Positions 10,485 to 22,964 of a stretch of 64,000 nucleotides of DNA are shown here, one piece after another. Below the pieces are notes generated by a model. The model searched no databases, was not told where the DNA came from, and saw only the letters and a program-made list of their open reading frames with translations. The stretch is from assembly GCA_018466975.1 (NCBI GenBank), contig CM031553.1, forward strand, positions 496,001 through 560,000, given 5' to 3'. The stretch is from Sparassis latifolia. Its lineage: Eukaryota; Basidiomycota; Agaricomycetes; Polyporales; Sparassidaceae. The position numbers were made by a program, and so were the translations under genes. Each line of letters begins with the position of its first letter. Positions within the stretch are counted from its first letter, which is position 1.

Positions 10485-13400
10485 ATGGATCATCTTCCAC
10501 TGTTGGCTCATAGCGATACTGCTAGTATCATGACTCAAGACAAGACTACATTTCAGACAAATGGATTTGAGTCTCCTACTTCTGCAGTCAGACCGCGTGT
10601 TGAGGAAGCGGAAGACGAGGATCGGACGCGTAAACGTTCCAGAGTGGATTCTCTTGCATCTGGTTCTGATGAGCATGATGTGAATGTACCGCTCGAAGCA
10701 GACGTGCCCGTCACAGAAGGTACCGGGAAGGGTGAGTTTACTATCACGATTCATATAACCGTTTCGTAAGACTGAGCATTGGCAGCCCAAGCACCATCAC
10801 CACCACCTCATGACTCCCAGCCCGTCTCGTCGCCAGAGATATCAATACAGACACCGGCACAACCTGTCACTCAAACTCAAACAGTGGAATTGGCTGACGC
10901 AGGCGTGAAGAGAGCTACTATCTCGTACAAACCGTCATGTCTCTCGTGGTTCGGATCGCGTCCTCGAACGAACGCAACAGAGGTGCTCATGAAAGCCACA
11001 GACGATATTGTTCCTGCGGCATCTGATACCCCACTGGTTGTACAGAGATCTAATACATCACCTCTACAGAATATAGTAGAGACTCAATCGCCGCTTCCTA
11101 CTGTGGATACCACTACACCACATAATACCGTTACCGCCGGCTCGCAATTTCAGGCATCTCCAACTTCTATTCAAACAGAATCCGCAGTTTATCCCGAATC
11201 AGTGAGGCAGTTGTACATTCAGACAACGCAGAAACCACAGGCTCGTCCGATGGAACCAATGCCATCGACCAGAACCGTTACTTCTGTAGATGACGAAGTG
11301 CCTGGCCCGAAACCCAGCTCTTTATCAAGCACCCCATCTGAGGCGCTTCCCGTGTTAGTACAGAGTGAGGACGAAGGAGAGCGAGGCCGGAAGCTCGCCA
11401 TCGCCTCGTTGAACCCATCCTCCAGCAGGTTCACGCTCAGGCTCCCTCTCCTCGGAAGGCCCAAAGTTCCACTCGAACAGATAGCCGTGGTAGCACAGGC
11501 AGGTGAATCTGCAGGGCCTCGAGAGAGCGAGCCCGTGCCAGATGCCTCTGGGAGAGATACTGGTACGTTTCTTGAGATGTTTGTATGGTGAAGTAGATTG
11601 ACGCCGTGCTAGATGCACAGCCCTCGGTGACGTCCCTGGCCCTGGTCGACGGAAGCCTCAGTGTCGAGCCGTCTACGAGTGCGACCCAAGAGCTATCATC
11701 GGTTGTATCAGCGTCGAATTCTCCCGTCGAGGCGGTTGCGTCACAAGAGCCTTCGTCCTCAGCAGATGTCAACATAAACGAAGTAAGCGCAAATCCAACT
11801 CCCGCATCTTCCTGGTGGGATTATGTAGGATGGGGTCGCAGCCAGCCTGTTCAGGCTGATCAGCCAGACCCGAAGCCGGAGCAAACGACCACAGGCGGCG
11901 ACATCAACATTATTGCTACGGATACTTCTACACATGTGTTCCCGAAAGTGCCATTTAGCCCTTCAACTTCGCAAACACCAATGACTCCCACACCTCTTGG
12001 GTCTCTCTCGGCAACAACTCAAAGTGCAGAAATTACCAAAGCTTCAAGCCTACGAGAGGCGGTGCAACGCCGCGAAGAAGCTTTGCCTGGCAAACCGACG
12101 CCTTCAGAACAGGAGCCAGCCTCGGCATTCCCTGAACCCGTGAAGAGTGAGCGCTCGACATGGTACTCCCCCTGGGCGTGGTACGCGACTTCTCCGGTGT
12201 CCCCTCCGTACGATAGCGCTCTGTCGGGGGCAACCGCTACAGGAGCAACGGCAAACTCAGAATCGGGCGAGACTGCGAAGATGGAGTCGGAGGTCGTGAA
12301 GACACAAGCACTCGCTCGCGATCATCCCGCACCGACTGTCGTTGCAGAGTCCAGTCGAGCTCCTCCGCAGGTTGATCCCCCACCCGTCGAGCCGAAGAAC
12401 CCCATTGAATCGTCAGTGTCGACACATCGCTCGGGATGGGCCACGTTCTTCATGTCGCGCGCGCTCGTCACCAAGTCCGTGTCGGACGAGCAGAAAGACC
12501 GGGACGAGAACGGCATGGAGATCATGAACTTGGACGAGGACGGGGACGCGCCCAAAGCCCCGTCGGATCCTATCATCATAGCGCCTGCGAAGCCTGTGCA
12601 GCAGCTTACTTCGCTGTCTCCGAAGGCGTCGTCGTCTGCATTTGTCAAAGACAAGGTTCGGAAGTCAGAGACGTCCCCGCTGTCCGACAAGAACACCCGT
12701 GAGGCGCTGAAGCCGAAGACGCCCCGGTCTATATCCCCAACGCCGTCGAAGGCGCCGAGCGTGTCGTCTACTGCGCCTCGCCCGCCTAACCTTGTCTTAC
12801 CCGGGTTCGAGGAGATATTCCATCTTCCGCCTCGCTCGACTTTCATCCCCATCTCGAAGGCAGGAAAGTCGAAGTTATCGCAGACACTCTCATTTGTCAG
12901 CGGAGCGCTATTCTCCAAGGAGGAATCCGCCCAGGGCAAGGGCAAGGGCAAGGATAAGGGAAACCCGTTCCTTCATTTCGGAAAAGAGTTACCGAAGGCT
13001 TTGGATGTCGTCGGTGAGCAGCTGAACTCCTACATCATGAGCGGTGGGTGTAGGGTGGTCGTGATCGGTGTGGCCGGTTGGATGCCAGGTAATGCCCGTT
13101 CAGAGCGGTAACGTGTGCATGACTGACGTTCTGACCAGGAGCCGTCACCAGAACTATCGCTGGCGGAGTAAGTTCCGAAGCGCACGCATTGTTTCGTGAA
13201 CCAGTCCTGACGTCACATTATCTTTGGTAGTTGCCGTCCTCGAGCACGAAGTTCGTCAACATGACTTGTCAAGCATTGGAGCGGTTCGAGCAGCAACACG
13301 GGTTCAAGTTTAAGAAGATAACCAAGATGCCCCTCGAAGGGGACGGAACGATAGAACGGAAGGTGTCTAAGTAAGCAACTGGTCTGACCGCGATGAAACA

Positions 13401-14751
13401 TCCGTTAATGTGCGCCCCTTTCAGAGTGCACCAACATCTTCTTTCTAACGATGAATGGATGGAAGACCTACACGCGGCGGACGTCATTTTTGTCGCAACT
13501 CACTCCCAAGGATCTATCGTATCCACCCATCTCATTGACATGCTAATCCAAGACGGCCATATCCTCACCACTCGCAGTGTCGATATTTTGACCGAAACGG
13601 CTGCTACGATTGCACCTGGTGGTGCAGCTTCATTGTCGGCCACGCAAGCTCAGCGAGTTTGCTTCCTTGCACTGTCGGGAATACATTTAGGTCCATTGCG
13701 ATACTTGAAGATGAGCTCCTTGCTGCAACCATACATACAGGTGAGTTAGGCCTCCTCGCCGGCCGCAGGCAGCACTTCTCATGGATTTTGACAGTACTTT
13801 GAGAATTCCTCGGCCAGCGAGCTCTTCGAGTTCCAGGTAAATGTCATTTCTACGTCCGACGTGGCTGAAGCATCTCACATTGTGACGTCAGAATACAGAA
13901 TCACCGCTCTCCAAAGCATACACAAAGGCGTTAAGCAACATTCTTGATCATGGTGTGAGTCAGCACGAGACCCTTAATATCGAACACTGGCTGAATGTGC
14001 ACGTCAACCGCAGACGAAAGTGGTCTTTATTGCCTCTCTTAACGATCAGGTGGTGCCGATCTATTCGGGCTTATTCAGTGCAGCGTCGCACCCTCGGATC
14101 TTACGCGCCTTGTACATTGATGGCGATGCATATCAGTGCGCTGATTCTCTGCATTTCAATATCCCACAGGCTGACCAAGAGTCCGCCAATCTGTAGCACA
14201 ACCGATTTCCTTACTAATCTCCTCATCTTACTTGTCCGCATCATGAACGCAGGCCTTTCCGATGGAGGCCTCCTGGCCCATCTCTCCGAGGCCACGGCCG
14301 GTAGTTTGAGCGGAATCGGACACTCGACCGTTTATGAGGAGCCGGAGACGTTTTCGTGAGTGTGGGGCGGGGCTGACTGTGACTATGATGGTCTGACTCT
14401 CTGTGCAGTTTGGCAGTTAACTATTTCTTCCTCGCGAACGATGGCGACAGCCCTGCAAGTCTTTCCGTCCAACCATTCGACGCTGTCGTGGAGCAGAACG
14501 ATTACGAGGTACGTGTCTCGATCTGACGGAGTGCTTGACATTTACCTTTTCGGTGTCAGATTCCTTGGTCGCTCCGCGACATGATCGCCGACGAGCGAGT
14601 GGCGTACTTCTTCGCACACGAGTTCGCCCAGCTCCGCGACACATTTGACGACTGGCAGCCCAAGACGACCATCCTTCGTGATGTCAAGCGGAAGCTCCAG
14701 CCTATTCAGCGTCTTTCTGCTATCGTCTCACATACCACCAGCAAGCTCTGA
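10485..14751 (+). CDS. YML020W-like fungal alpha/beta-hydrolase-fold protein, 1220 aa, 12 exons
   Basis: Exons: 10485-10731, 10786-11562, 11613-13088, 13139-13167, 13231-13370, 13425-13740, 13795-13836, 13892-13954, 14014-14135, 14197-14355, 14409-14508 and 14560-14751. All introns are 50-63 bp GT-AG and the phase closes to 1221 codons. The first 800 residues are disordered with tryptophan-rich patches (LSWFGSRP near 129, SWWDYVGWG near 407, TWYSPWAWY near 524, GWATFFMSR near 616). The folded part has a beta strand RVVVIGVAGWMPG (about 821), a nucleophile elbow THSQGS (Ser about 919), SLNDQVVP (Asp about 1041) and GIGHST (His about 1112): a credible Ser-Asp-His triad. I know this layout from the uncharacterised yeast YML020W family, probably membrane-associated lipid hydrolases; the substrate is unknown. 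Start: CCATGG in good context. Confidence 0.85.
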
Positions 14752-15802
14752 TTGTACAAGGCTTTGGAACCGCCCGCACGCCATTAGATTCACTACGGAC
14801 TATTGTCGCATTGCACGTCACTTCACATCCACGGGTTTATACGCATACTGTATCATTTACGCATTGCATCCAGACATACCACTAACATCGCAGTGAAATG
14901 AATGACGAGTTGAATTTTGCGAAGCTGGAGGTCTCAAATCACCCCCGGTCCAGCATATTAAAGATGTTCACGTGGACACATCCCTTTGACGCTACAATTT
15001 CCCCACCACCGACCAACCCATGAGACGCCGCTACGACACCACACTTCCTTGACAGACCCCTTACGTTTGAGACTGTTCACCTGCTCACCTGCTTGCAGTA
15101 TAAGTGCATAGATTTCATTGCTATCATCGAGCGTCCTAGCATCCCGCCGTTGTCAACAAGTCCGTCCGAGCTCAAGCACAGCTTCAAAAGACACCGTGTC
15201 AGCGGCTTCAACTGCGTCGATTCAAGTGTCGGAATGAAAGATCATGAGATGTCGTTACAGACAAGATTGTAGCATAAGGAGGTAAATCGGTGTAGTCAGG
15301 TAAGATATATCGCAAGCATCACGCGTCGCTCTGGATGGAAGCTTGAGGATGGTATCTGCAATGCGCGTGTCGTCGAGGTTCGGTCTCCGATGGCGTTTGT
15401 ATGTACACCGGGCATACGGTGGGGCGCTAGAACCACCCGTGCACGCATCATGGAGTTGAAAGAACACTGCAGAAGGCGGTTGCAAGTCATGTGCTCGTGT
15501 ATTGCGCAAATACAATTCACGTACGGATGAGAAAATGCCGTATAGAACACGTCCTTGTTGATAGGTCGAGATTACTCCATAGGAAATGGCTGATAACGCG
15601 CTATCAAATCCTGATTGAGCAGGCCGCTCATAGTACGATGAAAACCGAATGGAGCTATGATGCCCCAGCGGCGAGGTCATGGATGCACTTTTGCGGAGGT
15701 TGGGCAGCCTGTATTTGGCAACGGGGTGCGGATATGGTTAATTCGCTTCTGCCGAGCCTTGAGCATCGCTGCGGAACCGGTTCGGACTCTCGCTCTCCAT
15801 GA
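14752..15802. other. Intergenic region
   Basis: The first part is the 3' flank of the hydrolase gene. From about 15250 on, overlapping frames occur on both strands (such as 15255-15680 minus) but none shows family resemblance or splice structure, so I call no gene. Confidence 0.35.
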
Positions 15803-16029
15803 TCATCCCCCTTGGTTCTCGTGCTGCATAGCCGAAGCGCCAGTGATAAAGGCAGAACGGTAGACGCCCGGATCCACAGATGTACCTGGGAGAGACTTAA
15901 CCCACATGGCGCGACCACTGTGGACAACCAGGTTCGTAATAACGGACAGTGGTGCTGAGCTGCCCGGCAGGAATCTGTATGGATCGGTGAATATCTGCGA
16001 GGCGTTATCGTACCTGTTCTCAGCCGCTA
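15803..16029 (-). CDS. Possible 3' exon of an unrecognised protein
   Basis: A minus-strand stretch without stops reads RYDNASQIFTDPYRFLPGSS, then PLSVITNLVVHSGRAMWVKS and SVDPGVYRSAFITGASAM before a TGA at 15805-15803. Composition looks protein-like and the upstream edge has a possible acceptor (CCTAG before CGGCTGAG). I could not join a convincing 5' exon; a 60-codon frame upstream (16209-16027) is a candidate. I do not recognise the product. It could also be a chance frame. Confidence 0.3.
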
Positions 16030-16376
16030 GGCCCGGTTATTGGCACGGGCTGGCTGCCCGACCACCACGGCACGCGCTGCATATAGAGAGCTGAGTTTGG
16101 GTTGGATATATAAATCCAGGGAGGTACGAACGAGAGGCCACCCCAAGAGCGAGGGAGGGCCCACGTCCGAGAATGCCTGCGCCGGAGACTGCATCTCAAG
16201 GCGGCGCAAACCCAGTGTTAGGACATGTGTAGGTTTTCATGACAATGGGGATCTGAGACATTGAACACTGAACCTGTAGGTAGGAACACCATGGTGGACA
16301 GCTTGATAGCCAACGTCAACCCGGAAGAGCAAGTGCGCTGTTGACGAAGCTGGAGACAGATGACTGACTGCGTTTG

Positions 16377-16901
16377 ATGAGCAGTCTTCGCGTGATAGTT
16401 AGAGGGATGATAGCGACGACGCCTCCTTCTGCAGCCTCGGCATTCACTGCTGCTGCGCGGTATCGGTTGGTGCATGTGAATGCGACGGCTCTGCCGTCGC
16501 CGGCGAGTCTTTTCGCAAGACGCAATCCAGACGGCATGGCTGTCCCGACAGTGGAGTTGCAGACCACCCTGGCGCGCGTTCGTGCGCTGTATGGTTGCGG
16601 GATGGGCTTCGCGAGCCTACGGGTTCTAGCAGGAGTGGTGAGAGCTACGGTGGGCCTTCGGTGGAAAGAGGGAAGCGAGATAGAGGATCTGCTTGCGTCC
16701 GTCGACTCAGACATTTGCCAAGGTATTCAGAGTTCGAGAGAAGAGATGGAAGGAGGTAGAGTGAGTGACCTGGAAACGGCGCGGGATGCGGTAAATGAGT
16801 TGCGATCTGCGGTGAAAGAGAGCTTGCAAGACGTAGAAATATGGGGAGGGGACTATCCGTTCGAGCGAGGGGAGGTAAGTCTGGATTTTTGGAAGATGTA
16901 G
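16377..16901 (+). CDS. Small conserved-looking hypothetical protein, 174 aa
   Basis: Single-exon frame starting MSSLRVIVRGMIATT. The body reads SLFARRNPDGMAVP, then LARVRALYGCGMGFASLRVL, a hydrophobic stretch AGVVRATVGLRW, a charged helix (ESLQDVEIWGGDYPFERGE) and ends LDFWKM. Alanine-rich N terminus, then mainly helical. I believe I have seen similar short proteins in other mushrooms but know no function. A GTAAGT lies at the codons after GGE and could be a donor, but reading on to LDFWKM looks like the natural end. A mitochondrial targeting peptide is possible from the basic, Arg and Ser-rich start; this is inference. Confidence 0.6.
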   Translation: MSSLRVIVRGMIATTPPSAASAFTAAARYRLVHVNATALPSPASLFARRNPDGMAVPTVELQTTLARVRALYGCGMGFASLRVLAGVVRATVGLRWKEGSEIEDLLASVDSDICQGIQSSREEMEGGRVSDLETARDAVNELRSAVKESLQDVEIWGGDYPFERGEVSLDFWKM

Positions 16902-17252
16902 GCTAGGTCACTATAGCATAGTTTATCATACTACGGCGTTCACATTGTACTAGTGCACAGCGCGCACTGAGTACGCGAGTCTACATTTTCAGGCTACATC
17001 GCGGAGTAAGGGCACTGACTGAAAGAGCTGAACACCGCGCCTGCTGTGGATCTGAGATCTCGCTTGTCGGTCAAAAGCAACTTGGTAGTCAACGTTGTCG
17101 ACGTTCTGTTGCGAGTCTGCGCCTGCGAGCGGACTGAACAGCATCCTCTTTCTCTGAATGTCGCTGCGAATGCTCTGCGCGCTGTCCCTGTCTTGCTGTC
17201 CGTCTGCGCTCGTTACCACACCTCTCTCTCTCGAGCATATCCGGACGAAGCC
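16902..17252 (+). promoter_or_regulatory. Upstream region of the serine-rich coiled-coil gene
   Basis: Short intergenic stretch between two plus-strand genes. The reading frame of the next gene stays open upstream of the chosen ATG (to 17046), but ATG at 17253 (MKRASSASDI) sits in CCATGA context and opens the low-complexity region, so I take the upstream part as leader. Pyrimidine-rich CTCTCTCTCTC lies just before it. Confidence 0.35.
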
Positions 17253-20214
17253 ATGAAGAGAGCCTCCTCTGCATCAGATATCACCCTGGAGGTGCCTCAG
17301 CAACCGCGCTCGTCGCAGTCGCACATTCCAGTCATTACACCCCGACGGTCCCAATCATCTCTTCCAAGTCCTGCCACTTCGTCGATGTCCTCTGTCCACC
17401 TAGGTATCGTACCTCCTCCTCGACACCTCTCAGTCAGTGGTAGCCCATCTCCCCGTGCGTCTACATCTAGTTCAGCCGCATCGTCCTCGACCACTCCCGC
17501 TACCTCTTTCCGTTCCTTTCGAAATCTACTTTCCTTTGGTCCCTCCAAGCCAACGTCCTCCCCCAGCATCGTCGGCATACCCAAGAGCCCTTTCTCAGGC
17601 TTTGCTTCTATTCGCCGCTCTATTCATAGTGAACGAAGCGTTTCCGCTCCTGAAGCACGTCGGGGACATTCTCTGGTTCTCGAGGACTCTCCTGTCCTCT
17701 CAATAGACCTCCCTAATCCGGGTTTGGGGCCCTTGATGCACGAGCTGGATTTAAAGGCGAGTGTAAGCCCGGACAGAAAACCTTCTGACCCGACTCACTT
17801 CGTCCCTGCCATGCCGTCCGTGAGGACTGACGCTCAAGGTTCGTACTTGTTCCGTCCCTTCAGCCATCCCTTCTCATTACAGTCCTCTAGCGCCGTTTGA
17901 ACCTACGTTAGTGTTCTCCGATCTTTCGACAATCTTGGAGTCCGACACTTCTGGCATATCGAGGCATCTCCCGATTCCGGACGACTCAGTCGAGCTTGAC
18001 CATTCGACACCAGGTTTCTCGTCCCCATACGTTTCCGCAGATACGGATCTGCCCTCCTCGCACGCTTGCTTCGCGCAACACAGCTTGCATAGAAGCTCAC
18101 ATCCCCGATTGTCTCTCAGCACCTCACCGCTCGATTTGTCGACATCCAAAGTAACCCACGAGGTTATGGAGGCCCTGTCCGAAACAAGTCAAAAGGAAGG
18201 CTGGCTCAACGGCGTTATCGTCGACGATACCACCGACAAGCATACCGGTTTGGCCAAGGCGAATCCTTCGCAGGATGCACACGACAGTTTCAACTTGAGC
18301 GCTTTGGACCCTGATCTTGCAGCTCTCCTGAGTCCTAATACTCTCATGGGGACAGAGCCGGCGCTGATGCTAGCCTTGGGCACCCTCCCCACACTTGAAT
18401 TGATCCCATTCAAGAACGAAGCGAGCACCTTGCTACCGTCCGCTCAGCTGCAGGGCGAGTCCCCGCGGCGACCGCCTTCCTCTCCCCCTCCCTCTTCATC
18501 TCCCCCATTAACTTTTCCTCAACAGTCATCCCCTGTGCGCCGGCCTGCTCAGCTCCCCAGAACCGTCCCGTCCACCTTCCCGTCGTCCTCGTTGCCCCGC
18601 CTCACACGTTCTGCCTCCGACCGGCCTACCCCGCTGGAACCCTCCACCGCACTAAATAACTCCTCCGGGCGCGCGATGTCGCACAGCCCGGAACGACCGC
18701 CCGCGAAGCCTGTAGCTGAGGAGCAGATGCTGCCGTCCACCACCCGTCCAACGTTCCCGCGCAAACAGCACACCGGTGGCGACAATGCGGCGAGAAGGCC
18801 GGCACTCTCTCGTCTCGTTACTCCCGCATGCCCGAATTTGGCGTCCACACCCACCTCGAGTCCTGCACGTCAGGTAAATGCGACCCCGCCGAACACATGG
18901 GAAGCAGGATCGGTCTCACCGACCTCGCGCCCCACTTCGTCCGTAGGGACGGCCTCCAGCCGCCTGCAGCAACCTCGTCCCAGCCTTGACGGCGAGCGTC
19001 AGAAAATGACTAGGCTGCGCACTCGCGACAGAGGCGCCAGCTTCGTGGAGCGCGGACTCTCCCCCGATCTGTCTCAGCCCGCTGGGCGCTCCGCTGGCGA
19101 ATTGCTCGGTCCGCGGACGGCGAAAGTTTTCGCTGCTGCCGGTCTGCTGGATGTTGACAAAGAGGGCAGCAACGGAAAGCTCACGCCATCGCGCCTCGGG
19201 ACCATGCGGAGCAGCATTGACCGTGATTTGCGCTCGCGGTATACGCCCTCGAAGCTGGCCTTGTCTGAGGTGGGGTCGAATTCGTCGTGGGGGCGCCGCC
19301 GGAGCGGAAGCCTGACGCAGGTGGCGGAATCTGCGTCTGTGCTCAGCGGCCCCTTCACAGAGAGCGTGTCAACGCCACGCACCACATTCTCGAACACGTC
19401 CACTGCGCCGACATCCATCTCGGCGTCGTCCTCCACTATGCAGTCCGAGCTGCAGCTCCTTCAAGAGAGGCATTCCCTCGAGACGGGCACGCTGCTGAGC
19501 GCCCTCGCGGACTCCCAGTGGACTACTAGACTCCTTCGGGAGGAAAACGGGCAGCTTCGAGATCGCCTGGTCTATCTCGAAGAGCGGCTTGCGAACGCGG
19601 TCGAGGAGATTCGGAGGCTGCAGTATACCACTCCACATTATTCATTGCCAGCAAAAACGACCCACCAATGTTATGCTGACTCTACCTCGACAAGCTGCCC
19701 AAGCGGTCGCGGACAGGCGCGATTGCACTTGTTCAGGCAGCCTAAGTATGAAGTGTCGTTCGAGCAGCCCTCGTCGTCCCCCGAGCCTGCTAATACGACC
19801 CCAGGGACGCCGTCTGATGTCCGCATGTTCACTGACACGCGGCATAAGCGTATGAGCAGCTCGTCGTCCCTTTTTCCAGGCCCACCGAGCAATATGTCTT
19901 TGATCATGCACGAGGACGACCTCACCGACCACTCGGCGGGATTTTCGCATCACTCGGTCTCGCCATCCTCGCCAACGCTGGTCCTCGCCAAGCTCAGCGG
20001 TGGCAAGCAGAGCCATGGGCCGAAGCATGTCCGCAGTGCGTCGCTCTCGTCTGGCGCAAACATCTCACCCACCACAGCCAATTTTTCTGTGGTTACTGAC
20101 TCACCGGGGAGCTTGTATCTTCGGCCAGAGCACGAGAAACTCCTGGGAGACATGCCGAGCCTCAATCTCTGCGCGCAGGAGGCCGATGCTTCTGAGGAAG
20201 ATGGGGAGAGCTAG
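17253..20214 (+). CDS. Large serine/proline-rich protein with a C-terminal coiled coil, 973 aa
   Basis: Two exons, 17253-17842 and 17883-20214. The intron is only 40 bp and starts GTACTT; it is required because the 5' frame closes at 17900 while the 3' frame opens with PLAPFEPTLVFSDL. Most of the protein is low complexity with SP, TP and RS patches that look like phosphorylation targets. Around residues 715-775 is a heptad-rich segment (MQSELQLLQERHSLE, then LLREENGQLRDRLVYLEERL), a coiled coil. No enzyme domain is visible. It is probably a scaffold or cytoskeleton/polarity-related protein, but this is a guess from composition. No trace of decay. Confidence 0.72.
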
Positions 20215-20823
20215 CACTGGCCAGTTAGCTTGTTTTCATTCGGCATGTATAAGTTATTCCAGGGACTGCATGCTTTCGTACTTCGTAATTCTTGTGTCTA
20301 TGTTGTTCCATCGCATTCATGTGTTACACCTTGCATTCGTATGTTCTTCACGGCCGTGCCATGCTTCGACTTCGATGTCCATGTTTCGTCAGATGTTACA
20401 TATATACATAATACCCCGCCCTGCATCGCAGCACACCTCGAGGCTATTGTACTACATCTGCCTATAATCCTGTCGTTAGACAGCCGCTCTGCATCTGCTC
20501 TGGAAATACATGTACGCTGTACGCTGTACAGTACCAGTTACACTTAATACCTTCGCCATTCCCGCGCCCGCTCTCTCTTCCGCCTGAGAATCCTTGCTCG
20601 CATGCAGGAACTCGGATCGGGGGTCGGACGATAGTGACACTCAATTTCGTTTATTCGCCTGTTTATTTATTTCGCCCTCAAATCGGGACGTGCTCATGGT
20701 CCAAATTTGGGAGCGCAAAATAGGTTTCGCCTAGTCTCGATTCCAGACGTTGACGCACGGATGCACCCGAAAAAACCAATATGTCGGAGATCGAAAAAAC
20801 CACTGCAGCCTCCGTGCTATAAC
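20215..20823. other. 3' flank and edge of the gene-rich half
   Basis: No gene. The first 400 bp is likely 3' UTR and terminator. At 20824 the first copy of the GTTACRATTCC repeat begins, marking the border of the repeat-rich half. Confidence 0.35.
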
Positions 20824-21060
20824 GTTACAATTCCTGAGGTACGAAGAGAATCGTTCTTATAAGCGGTGGGCCTTTGGAGGCTGACCTGAACCGTGATGAA
20901 CTTTTCCCCAAACTGTGGGAAAATTCTAGAGATAGAACTTAGCTACAAACATTCTAATGGCTCTTCTTGCCCAACGACAAGTTGAGTATAGATGAACATT
21001 CAAAACTGTTGTATTGAAAACCGGTGTGACTTGCACAAATAAGGCTGTAGCGCCGTGCAA
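20824..21060 (+). repeat. GTTACRATTCC hairpin-ended repeat, partial copy
   Basis: Begins GTTACAATTCCTGAGGTACG, followed by the shared body (CTTAGCTACAAACATTCTAATGG near 20940, AAAACCGGTGTGACTTG near 21017). About 235 bp match the copies at 24921, 50304 and 60160. Non-coding. Confidence 0.75.
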
Positions 21061-21265
21061 GCATGGCAGGACCCGCTACCTGTAAGAGAGGCGAAGATAT
21101 ACATTCAGCACATTAGAGCGCGAGGAGATATAAGTACATTAGGTACAAGCAATACGGTAAAGGCAGCAGAATTACTGTCATATGTACGAGTATAATACAA
21201 AGCAATACGGTAAAGCTGGGTGAAAATTTAAGTACAGTAGGAGAGTGAGATAGTTACGTTGTGAA

Positions 21266-22643
21266 TCAATCGGTTTTGGCCTTCGCTTTTTCTTTCGTTA
21301 CATCGGCCTTGGCTTTCTTGGGTGGAGAGGCGTCGAACTCGGTGAATGCTGCAGGAGGGTTGGAAGAGTGGGCAGATGCGCAGATGATAGGACCGAGTGT
21401 GGGCCGTGGAATGATGCAGAATTCGTCAGATTCAGAGAGGACACAAAGGTTGTGTGCTTGCACCTAGTAGGTCTAAAGTTAGGGAAGTGTATTTGTATTG
21501 TGCAATACGGATAGAGAATGTATGCGCACCTTACGAGTAGGAAATTTGGGATTAGTGGGAGGGTAGATCCAGCAGTGTAGCGACACATTGAGCAAGACAA
21601 GAGTGCCATGCCAGAGTGTAGTGAACCAGTCCCACGGCGGGATGAGCATGCCGTCAACACCACGGAAGTCGTGCTGGTGAAGACGAGCTTTCTGATGATC
21701 AAACAGGTCGCCGCCATAGTCGGGGAGCAGATGAGGGTCATAGTTTGCTCCGATGCGGATGTCGTCACCTGCAAAGGGTAAATATATAAGTGTGGTTGGC
21801 GTGAGTGGCAATAGAGGTACCTGTAGGTTTGGTTAGCTCCTGTTGCACGTCTTGCATTTTCTCAGCTTCGGCGTTAGCTGTTCTTTTCTTCTTGATGTGT
21901 TCGACCTTCGGTGCGGCAGTAGCGGCTGCCTTGATGGGTAAGTTGGTGCGCGTCTTGCATAGATGGTATTAGTAATGAATGAAGTAGGGGACAGCATACT
22001 TACAGTGTACTTAGGATCAGCGATGGTGACAACGATAAGATCGGAGGGTTTGCCAGGTTCCATGGAAGATGGACGAATCCATTCTGTAACTCTGAAGTTC
22101 TGGAAATTGGTGAAGTAGTGTATGACGGCGAGAGTAGGTGGCACTCGCCTGCACTGCAATTTCCTCCTCTTTTTCATCCATCATACGAATGTCATTGAGC
22201 GTGCCAATTTGGTCGTAGTAGAATTCGGTTAAGTCTGTGGTCGCCTGTGAGGGGACACAGAGAACAAGGGTGTTTTGAACTGCGGTGTCGTCGGTAATTT
22301 TCTGTGAAAGTTGGTGAGCAGTGTGCAAGTGTGAGGAGAAGAAGGCAGTTACATTATCATCATATGGTCGAAAATTACCCTTGGCATAGAGATCAGTTCC
22401 CCATTCGGACACCATGACTTGACCGATGATGAGAGCGCTGAATTCACTCGGGTTGTCACCAGTAGAATAATATTCATAGTGGCCTTTGTGGTTGGTGGTG
22501 TGGGCGAAGTCAGCAGGGTAGTCCTTCAAAGCAAGCATCTGGTCAAGGCTCTTGCTTAGCTGTGCCATGATTCTGTCATAGGTGCCGTCCTGACAGCGAG
22601 TTTTGTAGCAAGTGGGCAGCTGGTTACCGGCGACAGAAGCCAT
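21266..22643 (-). CDS. Intact five-exon hypothetical protein, 386 aa
   Basis: Exons on the minus strand: 22643-22149, 22099-22004, 21953-21821, 21768-21530 and 21463-21266; phases close to 387 codons. Intron 1 begins GCGAGT (GC-AG); the others are GT-AG, 50-66 bp. The N-terminal half reads ADFAHTTNHKGHYEYYSTGD, ALIIGQVMVSEWGTDLYAKG, HTAHQLSQKI and NTLVLCVPSQ; after a lysine-rich segment (HIKKKRTANAEAEK) come YDPHLLPDYGGDL, LHQHDFRGVDGMLIPPWDWF and LHCWIYPPTNPKF. The end is lysine-rich (ASPPKKAKADVTKEKAKAKT), possibly nuclear. I know no function; the style recalls fungal families expanded with transposons. It is the only undamaged spliced gene in the repeat-rich half. Confidence 0.75.
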
Positions 22644-22964
22644 GATGGTGAGAGAAGAAGAACAGTGGATTAGGAGGAGAATTAAGAGAGCTGCTTGGTC
22701 ATAAAGGGTCGGCTGTGAGGTGATGACATTGGTGACAACAACGATCGAAAAGGAGGGTCACGAGAGGACACAGGTGGTGTGACAGAGAGCGGGGCCGGCG
22801 AGGAACAGCAGCATGTGATCGAGTAGCAGATGGTATGCAGCACGGACAAGGGAAATTGGCGGGGAAGCTTCCCTCCAATGTACAGCGGTGTGAAGGGGCA
22901 GATATAGGGCGCGTGCCCAGCGTCAGGCGTGGTGTGTACTAGAACTGTGAGGGCACTGAAGAAG

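Noticed and set aside
12322..12951. 209-codon minus-strand frame and other frames inside 11.6-13.1 kb
   Set aside because: They are antisense to the hydrolase ex on 3, whose splice phases and conserved C terminus settle the coding strand.
15255..15680. 141-codon minus-strand frame
   Set aside because: No family resemblance, opposed by frames on the other strand, and upstream of it lies a better candidate ending at 15803.
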